Origin: Intestinibacillus massiliensis
GTDB lineage: Bacteria > Bacillota > Clostridia > Oscillospirales > Butyricicoccaceae
Length of the DNA stretch: 64,000 bases
Assembly: GCF_900155735.1 (NCBI RefSeq)
Contig: NZ_LT707050.1
Span: forward strand, 55,051-119,050
Reading direction: 5' to 3'
Under the pieces are notes generated by a model, which saw only the letters and a program-made list of their open reading frames with translations, was not told the DNA's origin and did not search any database. Positions 58,641 to 64,000 of this stretch are shown here, piece after piece. A program made the translations under genes and the position numbers. The first letter of the stretch is position 1; each line of letters begins with the position of its first letter.

Positions 58641-59411
58641 TTATTTATCGTTTTCCGGCGAATAGTCGGAGCCGAATTTAAGGTCGCCGAAGCTGAACTT
58701 CGCCGTAGCGTCGTCCGGCTGCTTGTCGCGGCCGGACTTCGCGGGGGAAGCGTCGTCGCTCAGCGTAACTTCCATCATCTTGACCTTCATGCCGCCCTCT
58801 TCGGCGGGCTGCTGATCCATGAATTTGCGGATATCCTCCGGGATGGTATATTCCTTTTCCGGCTTGTCCGCAGGCGCGCCCAGCTTGGAAAAATCCCGGG
58901 TGGTTTCCTGCGGCACGGCAGCGGGCTCAGCCGCCTGCGCGGCATCCTGCGGCTGCAGTTCCTTGGACGCTGAAAAAGAGACCAGATCCTTGAGTTCGCC
59001 CTCAAAGAAAGCGGTCATCCGGGCGATAAAGTCGGCGCACTGCTGCCTTGCGGCCTCGTGCTTCTGCGCCTCCGCCTGGATCCTGGTACGGTAAGCCGCA
59101 AGCTCGGCTTCGGATTCGTCCCGCGCTGTGGCGATGAGCTGCTCCGCCTCGAGCTTCGCCTTGTCGATCGTCTCCTGCGCAATGCTCTGCGCGGAAACCA
59201 GGGCGCGGCGCATCCCGTCTTCGACGCTGCGGTATTCCTCGATTTTATCGACAAGCACCTTCATTTTGGATTTGAGCGCGGCGTTTTCCTTTTGCAGCGC
59301 GGCATAATCCTCCGTCATCTGCTCGACAAATTCGTCGACTGATTTCATATCATAGCCGCCAAAAACGGCCTTTTCAAAGCTCATCGCCTGAATTTCCTGC
59401 ACCGTCAGCAT
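58641..59411 (-). CDS. divIVA: DivIVA-domain protein
   Basis: A 256-residue coiled-coil protein with the DivIVA N-terminal membrane-curvature domain (IQAMSFEKAVFGGYDMKSVD near residues 8-27) and a long heptad region to about 150, then a charged, disordered tail. It marks cell poles or septa. It is placed downstream of yggT and sepF as in many Bacillota division clusters. GGAGG stands before the ATG. Confidence 0.93.
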   Translation of the reverse strand: MLTVQEIQAMSFEKAVFGGYDMKSVDEFVEQMTEDYAALQKENAALKSKMKVLVDKIEEYRSVEDGMRRALVSAQSIAQETIDKAKLEAEQLIATARDESEAELAAYRTRIQAEAQKHEAARQQCADFIARMTAFFEGELKDLVSFSASKELQPQDAAQAAEPAAVPQETTRDFSKLGAPADKPEKEYTIPEDIRKFMDQQPAEEGGMKVKMMEVTLSDDASPAKSGRDKQPDDATAKFSFGDLKFGSDYSPENDK

Positions 59412-59453
59412 ATTTATCCTCCGTTTTCAGTTAGCCTGTCCCCGCAGGGACGC

Positions 59454-59459
59454 ATTATA
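59454..59459 (-). promoter_or_regulatory. Candidate -10 box for divIVA-ileS
   Basis: TATAAT on the minus strand, 43 nt before the divIVA ATG. No convincing -35 is present; the upstream side is the terminator stem at 59464-59492. Confidence 0.4.
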
Positions 59460-59463
59460 CGGT

Positions 59464-59492
59464 AAAATGGCCGGGGGAATTCCCCCCGGCCA
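59464..59492 (-). terminator. Terminator after yggT
   Basis: TGGCCGGGGG (59468-59477) pairs with CCCCCGGCCA (59483-59492); TTTTACC follows on the minus strand. It divides the mutL-to-yggT segment from divIVA-ileS. Confidence 0.7.
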
Positions 59493-59504
59493 CTGATCTG
59501 TCCT

Positions 59505-59774
59505 TTACACAGCCCTTAACAGTATTCCCAGGATAATTTCCAGCGCGAAAAACGCGCACAAAAACGAAATATCAATTGGCATCATCCGGATCGCGTCAAA
59601 CCGGTTCAGCAGGTTGCGGAACGGCATGATCAGCGGTTCGGTTACCATATACAGGAACTCGGACAGCTTTGACCCGTGCGACTGCGGGAACCACGACAGG
59701 ACCGCGCGGGCAAGCAGCAAAAATTCGAGCAGCCGTACGACAGACACGGCGATACTTCTGATCAGCAGAATCAA
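59505..59774 (-). CDS. YggT-family membrane protein
   Basis: An 89-residue protein with two hydrophobic segments (about 5-25 and 68-86) and the YggT motif ARAVLSWFPQ; PFRNLLNRF is also typical. Role unknown; the gene is regularly found between sepF and divIVA. It follows sepF by 24 nt. Confidence 0.92.
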   Translation of the reverse strand: MILLIRSIAVSVVRLLEFLLLARAVLSWFPQSHGSKLSEFLYMVTEPLIMPFRNLLNRFDAIRMMPIDISFLCAFFALEIILGILLRAV

Positions 59775-59798
59775 TTTTTAAAATCCCTCTCCGTGTAC

Positions 59799-60242
59799 TT
59801 AGAAATACAGGCCGTTGTTCTCCAGCTCGTCGATCAGGTCGCCCAGGATGTCGACGTTATACGGCGTGATAATATAGGTGCTGTTCGCAACCTTCTTGAT
59901 CTTGCCCTCGTTTGCGTAGGCTACGCCGCTCAGGAAGTCGACCAGGCGGCGCGCAACGTCCTTATTCGTCTGCTCCAGGTTGAGCACGACCGTGCGCTTG
60001 TCCTTCAGGTGATCCGCGATCTCTGCGGCGTTCTCAAAACGGTCTGGCTTGACCAGCACGACGGCGAGCTGCGTCGTCGCATTGATGTTGACAACCTTAT
60101 TATTCTTCCGCGCGGTATCCGCGGTATAGCCAAGGGATTCCTCCGGCGCGGCGGCGGTATGCTGCTTGGGGACAAATTCCTCAAAATCGTCCTCTGCGTC
60201 CTCGCCCTTGACCCAGTCGATAAAAGATTTGATCGAACCCAT
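59799..60242 (-). CDS. sepF: Cell division protein SepF
   Basis: A 147-residue FtsZ-membrane tether. The N-terminal amphipathic helix (MGSIKSFIDWVKG) binds the membrane; the SepF core (about 55-145) has the family pattern ATTQLAVVLVKPDRF and FLSGVAYANEGKI. The start at 60242 is set by AAGGAGGAAATAG; the frame runs on to 60290. Confidence 0.94.
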   Translation of the reverse strand: MGSIKSFIDWVKGEDAEDDFEEFVPKQHTAAAPEESLGYTADTARKNNKVVNINATTQLAVVLVKPDRFENAAEIADHLKDKRTVVLNLEQTNKDVARRLVDFLSGVAYANEGKIKKVANSTYIITPYNVDILGDLIDELENNGLYF

Positions 60243-60303
60243 TTTTTCTATTTCCTCCTTATGGATACTTGCTTTTTTGCTTCTTGGCAATCATGCGAAG
60301 CCC

Positions 60304-61014
60304 TTAATAGTGGCGGGGGCCGAAGATCGCGCTGCCGACCCGTACCATATTAGAACCGCAGGCAATCGCAGCCGTAAAATCGCCGCTCATACCCATAGAC
60401 AAAAAATCCATATTTACATTATCGTATTTTTTTGCCGCCATGTCAATAAATAGTTGTCGCATTCTATCGAAATAGCGGGTATTTTTGTCGGATTCGTCCG
60501 CAACGGGAGGGATCGCCATCAATCCGCGGATGCGGACGGAAGGATTTTCCTGCAATATGGCGGCCGTTTCGTCCAGCGCGTCCGGGTCAAGGCCGCTTTT
60601 GGCCGCCTCCCGCCCGATATTGACCTCGAGCAGGATGTCCTGGCATACGCCGCGTTTTTCCGCCTCCCGCGCAATGGCCTGGCCAAGCTTTAGCGAGCCG
60701 ACCGACTGGATCAGCGCCGTTTTGCCGATCAGGTACTTGACTTTGTTCGTCTGCAGCGTGCCGATAAAATGCAGCGGCTTGTCCCCATAGGCGCCCGCCT
60801 CATACTTATCCAGCAGTTCCTGCACACGGTTTTCCCCTGCCGCGTCGATCCCATGCCGCAGCGCCTCGCGCACCCGTTCGGCATCGTTCATCTTGGTCGC
60901 GGCAACGAGCTGGATTTCCTCCGGCCGCCGCCCGGCGCGCAGCGCGGCTTCGGCCATCTGCTCCCGCACCCGGCGGATATTTTCTGCAATCTGTGTTCTT
61001 TCCTGCTCCGTCAT
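60304..61014 (-). CDS. YggS-family PLP homeostasis protein
   Basis: A 236-residue PLP-binding protein (PLPBP/COG0325). The PLP lysine lies in LVAATKMN; the family segments HFIGTLQTNK and SMGMSGDF are present. It buffers free pyridoxal phosphate. Its ATG overlaps the HlyD-like gene stop by 4 nt, and it is in the usual place before sepF. Confidence 0.95.
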   Translation of the reverse strand: MTEQERTQIAENIRRVREQMAEAALRAGRRPEEIQLVAATKMNDAERVREALRHGIDAAGENRVQELLDKYEAGAYGDKPLHFIGTLQTNKVKYLIGKTALIQSVGSLKLGQAIAREAEKRGVCQDILLEVNIGREAAKSGLDPDALDETAAILQENPSVRIRGLMAIPPVADESDKNTRYFDRMRQLFIDMAAKKYDNVNMDFLSMGMSGDFTAAIACGSNMVRVGSAIFGPRHY

Positions 61015-62258
61015 TTCTTCACAACCTTCTTATCCTGAAGCGCACGGCCCTTTATAATAATGCTGTCCTGGACAACAATGCCGGTCTGGCTGCTGCTGCC
61101 CTGCTCGATGACGTAAAAAGTGTCCCCCTCGTACAGCGGGGTAATTTCCCGGAACATGCTGGCCGACCCGCTCAGCGTGTAGACGCCCAGCTTGCCGTCC
61201 TCCATCCGGATGGCCTCCTTCGGCACCTTGATGCCGGTATAGCTGGCGCGGATGATATCGACCACCTGCCGCCGCATGGAGACCAGTTCGCTGCTGATGC
61301 GGTTGCTTTTAAAGATCAGCAGCGTTTGCGTGCCGTCCTCGGAAACGCGCGCGGCATATACGCTGGCCGGCACATCCTCCGTCACCTGGGTGAAACGCAG
61401 GGAAACGCGCGAACCCGCGCGCAGGCCTGCCGCATCCGAAGTGGGCACGAGGGCGGCAAAATACCAGTCAAAGCCTTCGATTACCTTGCCGAGCGCCGTT
61501 CCGGGATTTTCCGGCTCGGACGCGATCTTCTGCGCAAAGACATCCGCGGTCATGTCCGGCAATTCGCTCGCCTTTAGGATATTTTCATACCCGTCCACCG
61601 TTTCGCTAAAAAAGCCGTCGTACGGCGAGGAAATGACCTTTGTCCGCGTGACGATCGACTGCTGCAGGCGCTCGCGCTGCTGGGCGAGCGCGTCTACCTG
61701 CGCCTGGAGCGCCGCCGGGTCCTGCCCGCCGGCGCCGCGCCGCAGTACAAGCTGCCGCAGGTCGCCCGTTTCCTCCTCCAGGCCGCTGACCATGCCGTTC
61801 TTGGCCTTGCCCGCGATCGCCTGCATGTCCATCGTAATCAGCTGGTCGAGCTTCGCCGTGTCCGCAAGGTCGGACGCCGCCGTAACCGCCGATTGCAAAA
61901 GCGTGATCTGTTCGGTGAGCGACTTGACCTGGCGGCTGGTCTCCAGGGCGCTTTCATCGGTGTATTCCACCGCGAGCCGCGCGCCCGTGTAGACCTTCTC
62001 GCCGCTATGTACCGTGTGCTCCACGGTCTCCCCCGTCGTCCCCGCGACCACGGCCTCATTCCGCACGAAATAGCCGGTCACCGTGACCGCGTCGTCCACC
62101 GTCACGCGCGTCGCGTTCACGGTTTCCACGCCGTCCGTCAGTACGGAGACGGCCTGTCCGACAAAATATAACGCCACAACGACGCCGACCACTACGATCA
62201 TGCGCGCGCCGGGCGACCTTTTTTTCTTTTTAATATGTTGGCCGCTGTTTTTTGCCAT
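61011..62258 (-). CDS. HlyD-like membrane protein
   Basis: A 415-residue protein with a basic N-terminus, one membrane helix (about 20-40), a lipoyl/barrel-sandwich domain split by a helical region (about 120-215) and beta domains to the C-terminus, the plan of a periplasmic adaptor (HlyD). No partner ATPase or exporter is nearby; genes of this type recur between hfq and yggS in Clostridia. Function unknown. Confidence 0.85.
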   Translation of the reverse strand: MAKNSGQHIKKKKRSPGARMIVVVGVVVALYFVGQAVSVLTDGVETVNATRVTVDDAVTVTGYFVRNEAVVAGTTGETVEHTVHSGEKVYTGARLAVEYTDESALETSRQVKSLTEQITLLQSAVTAASDLADTAKLDQLITMDMQAIAGKAKNGMVSGLEEETGDLRQLVLRRGAGGQDPAALQAQVDALAQQRERLQQSIVTRTKVISSPYDGFFSETVDGYENILKASELPDMTADVFAQKIASEPENPGTALGKVIEGFDWYFAALVPTSDAAGLRAGSRVSLRFTQVTEDVPASVYAARVSEDGTQTLLIFKSNRISSELVSMRRQVVDIIRASYTGIKVPKEAIRMEDGKLGVYTLSGSASMFREITPLYEGDTFYVIEQGSSSQTGIVVQDSIIIKGRALQDKKVVKK

Positions 62259-62271
62259 AGCCCCTCATGCC

Positions 62272-62520
62272 TTATTCCGTCCGCGCGCGCTCCTCCCGCC
62301 TTGCGCCCAGATCCAGCCGCCGCTGGGGGACGAGGGTGGAAATCGCGTGCTTGTAAATCATCTGCTGCTTCCCATCCGATTCGAGCAGCACAATAAAACT
62401 GTCAAAACCGCGCACAATGCCGCGGAGCTGGAAGCCATTCGTCAAAAAGACCGTGATAGTCTGCCCCTGCTGGCGCGCGCTGTTTAAAAAAGCATCCTGT
62501 AAGTTAAGTTCGTTCCGCAC
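62272..62520 (-). CDS. hfq: RNA chaperone Hfq
   Basis: An 82-residue Sm-like hexamer protein that joins small RNAs to mRNAs. It begins [13 protein letters not shown], with the Sm1 region LTNGFQLRG and Sm2 motif IYKHAIST, and a basic tail RRLDLGARR. The start is the GTG at 62518-62520, 7 nt after GGAGGAA; the ATG at 62544 would place the ribosome-binding site inside the gene. It follows miaA by 36 nt, the standard order. Confidence 0.95.
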   Translation of the reverse strand: MRNELNLQDAFLNSARQQGQTITVFLTNGFQLRGIVRGFDSFIVLLESDGKQQMIYKHAISTLVPQRRLDLGARREERARTE

Positions 62521-62556
62521 TGTGATTCCTCCATAATATTCCAAATTATGGAACTA

Positions 62557-63501
62557 TCATAACCCTTGTGCGGACAAATATTCTGTCGCTTCCTGTAATA
62601 CGCGCGAAAATTCTGTATCCTCATTATAGTATATCCAGTGGATCCTGTCATCTTTTTTCAGCCAGGTCATCTGGCGTTTCGCATAATTGCGCGTGCGCCG
62701 CTTGAGCACTTCGATACAGTCTTCCAGGCTGTCGCGCCCCTCCAGGTAGCTAACCAGCTCCTTGTAGCCAATCGCCTGCCCGGCCGTGCCGGCCAGCCGG
62801 CCGGCCTCATACAGCGCGCGCGTTTCCTCCAGCAGGCCGTCCGCCGCCATCTGGTCTACGCGGCGGTTGATGCGGCTGTACAAGGTTTCGCGCGACGCGG
62901 GGCAGACGCCGAGCATCACGGCATGGTATTTGGGGGACGGGCGCTTGTTCCGCGCGTTGAGCGCCCCGATCGTCATGCCGGTCTGCTCATAGACCTCGAG
63001 CGCGCGGATGACGCGTTTCAAATTGTTGGGGTGCAGCCGCGCCGCGCTTTCCGGGTCGACCTGCCGCAGCAGCCCATGCACATACTCCGTACCGTGCTCC
63101 GCCGCAAGCGCCTCGTATTTGCGCCGCGCGGCAGTGTCGGCCTCGTCCCCAGAAAAGGTGTTGCACTCGATCAGCGCGTCCATATACAGCCCCGTGCCCC
63201 CGGCGACGACCGGAACCTTGCCGCGCGCAAGCAGCGCCTGCGCGCACGCGTCCGCAAGCTCGACATAGCGCGCGACCGAAAAATGCTCGCCCGGGTCAGC
63301 CACGTCGATCAGGTGGTGCGGCACACCGCCGCGCTCCTCCATGGCCGGCTTGGCCGTGCCGATGTCCATGCCGCGGTAAATCTGCATGGAGTCCGCCGAG
63401 ATAATCTCCGTCCCGCGCTGCCGGGCGAGCGCGACCGAAAGCGCGGTCTTGCCGCTCGCGGTCGGCCCCGCGATACAAATGAGTTGATTCGGGTTTTGCA
63501 A
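62557..63501 (-). CDS. miaA: tRNA dimethylallyltransferase
   Basis: A 314-residue enzyme that adds a dimethylallyl group to A37 of tRNAs reading UNN codons. The P-loop is GPTASGKTAL, followed by DSMQIYRGMDIGTAKP. The start is taken as TTG (63499-63501) because AAGGAGG lies 8 nt before and the length then equals the family norm; the frame continues to 63564. It is 25 nt after mutL, the usual pair. Confidence 0.94.
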   Translation of the reverse strand: MQNPNQLICIAGPTASGKTALSVALARQRGTEIISADSMQIYRGMDIGTAKPAMEERGGVPHHLIDVADPGEHFSVARYVELADACAQALLARGKVPVVAGGTGLYMDALIECNTFSGDEADTAARRKYEALAAEHGTEYVHGLLRQVDPESAARLHPNNLKRVIRALEVYEQTGMTIGALNARNKRPSPKYHAVMLGVCPASRETLYSRINRRVDQMAADGLLEETRALYEAGRLAGTAGQAIGYKELVSYLEGRDSLEDCIEVLKRRTRNYAKRQMTWLKKDDRIHWIYYNEDTEFSRVLQEATEYLSAQGL

Positions 63502-63526
63502 CCGTACGTCCTCCTTGCCGCTTATT

Positions 63527-64000
63527 TTACTGATTGACCCTTTTAAAGAGCTTATCCAGCTCATAGCGCGTCAGCCGCACGGTGACCGGGCGGCCGTGCG
63601 GACAGCAGGTCACTTCCGGGTCGCCGAGCACGCGGTCGCACACGCTTTGCAGCTCGGCCATGCTCGAATGGCTGCCCGCCTTAATCGCCGCCTTGCACGC
63701 GACCATATGGATAAGGTCGTCCAGGCGGTCGGTGACCGGCGCGCGGCTGGTCAGCAGCTTTTCCGCAATTTCCGCCAACGTACCGGGGATATCCGCGCTG
63801 TCCAGATAGGACGGTGCGGCGCGCACGGCAAAGCTGTCCGCGCCAAACGGCTCGATGTCAAACCCGGCCGCGCGCACCTCTTCGATATGTTCCTGCACCG
63901 CCCCGGCCTGCGCGGCGTGCAGTTCCGCCACAACCGGCGCGAGGAGCTGCTGCACGGGCAGCTGTTCCGTCTGCCGCAGGCGGTTGAAGATCATGCGCTC
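63527..64000 (-). CDS. mutL: DNA mismatch repair protein MutL, C-terminal part (runs off window)
   Basis: The last 157 residues of MutL. They begin at ERMIFNRL, the end of the endonuclease DQHA-type motif, and include the metal-site segments ACKAAIKAG and CCPHGRPVTV near the C-terminus, so this is a nicking MutL as in most bacteria lacking MutH. The N-terminal GHKL ATPase lies beyond the right edge. It is followed by miaA. Confidence 0.95.
   Translation of the reverse strand, partial: ERMIFNRLRQTEQLPVQQLLAPVVAELHAAQAGAVQEHIEEVRAAGFDIEPFGADSFAVRAAPSYLDSADIPGTLAEIAEKLLTSRAPVTDRLDDLIHMVACKAAIKAGSHSSMAELQSVCDRVLGDPEVTCCPHGRPVTVRLTRYELDKLFKRVNQ

Noticed and set aside
1..64000. CRISPR arrays, insertion sequences, prophage or rRNA
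   Set aside because: No regularly spaced repeats, transposase, integrase or phage structural genes, and no rRNA sequence were seen.

Overview
The window comes from an anaerobic, spore-forming, fairly GC-rich member of the Clostridia (Bacillota). SpoIVA next to a SipL-type LysM/SPOCS protein, a 28-residue SpoVM and a SpoIVFA/SpoIVFB-like M23-M50 pair indicate a clostridial endospore former, because SipL is a clostridial rather than bacillar trait. An oxygen-sensitive class III ribonucleotide reductase (nrdD-nrdG), a flavodiiron protein and a rubredoxin domain indicate anaerobic life. Placement in Oscillospirales (Oscillospiraceae/Butyricicoccaceae-like) is a guess from GC content and gene style only.

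Layout. 1-4.0 kb: 5' part of fabF, then an operon of an acyl-CoA dehydrogenase/ETF-alpha/rubredoxin triple fusion and a flavodiiron protein. 4.2-6.9 kb: tRNA-Pro(CGG), then a low-GC two-gene cassette (ABC-type ATPase plus TOPRIM-like protein, probable phage defence) between imperfect direct repeats. 7-11.2 kb: four-module CoA-disulfide reductase/rhodanese/TusA/DsrE protein, divergent from mgtE, whose leader carries a small ORF and a terminator-like hairpin. 11.2-20.4 kb: carbohydrate/alcohol catabolic locus with two GntR-FCD regulators, a DUF1847 protein, a ribose-type ABC importer, an iron alcohol dehydrogenase and a divergent aldehyde dehydrogenase whose -10 box lies in a palindrome. 20.7-22.8 kb: NiCo (czcD) riboswitch with a switching terminator ahead of a cation diffusion facilitator, then a DMT-family transporter. 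22.9-29.2 kb: sucrose operon (PTS IIBCA, GH32, HAD phosphatase, PfkB kinase) with a LacI regulator. 29.3-32.1 kb: YibE/F-like membrane protein and a lipoprotein alkaline phosphatase.

32.4-38.3 kb: tRNA-Val(CAC), then cdaA-cdaR (c-di-AMP synthesis) in one operon with a COG2509 FAD protein and an RseC-like protein, and an upstream pair of a class V aminotransferase and a DUF3343 Se/S-carrier-like protein. 38.5-42.7 kb: DUF815 ATPase and a GT4 / VTT-domain / GT4 operon, probably for glycolipids. 42.8-50.4 kb: radical SAM protein, ispF, ispD, carD, spoIVFB-like, spoIVFA-like, spoIVA, sipL, spoVM and a small membrane protein, all on the minus strand. 50.4-54.3 kb: NrdR-box promoter, nrdD, nrdG, dUTPase, nitroreductase. 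54.4-64 kb: a housekeeping and division cluster read leftward: mutL, miaA, hfq, HlyD-like, yggS, sepF, yggT, divIVA, ileS, lspA, rluD.

Most genes belong to recognisable families. The points most worth a second look are the acyl-CoA dehydrogenase-ETF-rubredoxin fusion coupled to a flavodiiron protein, the repeat-bounded ATPase/TOPRIM cassette, the mgtE leader, and several symmetrical sites sitting exactly on promoters.
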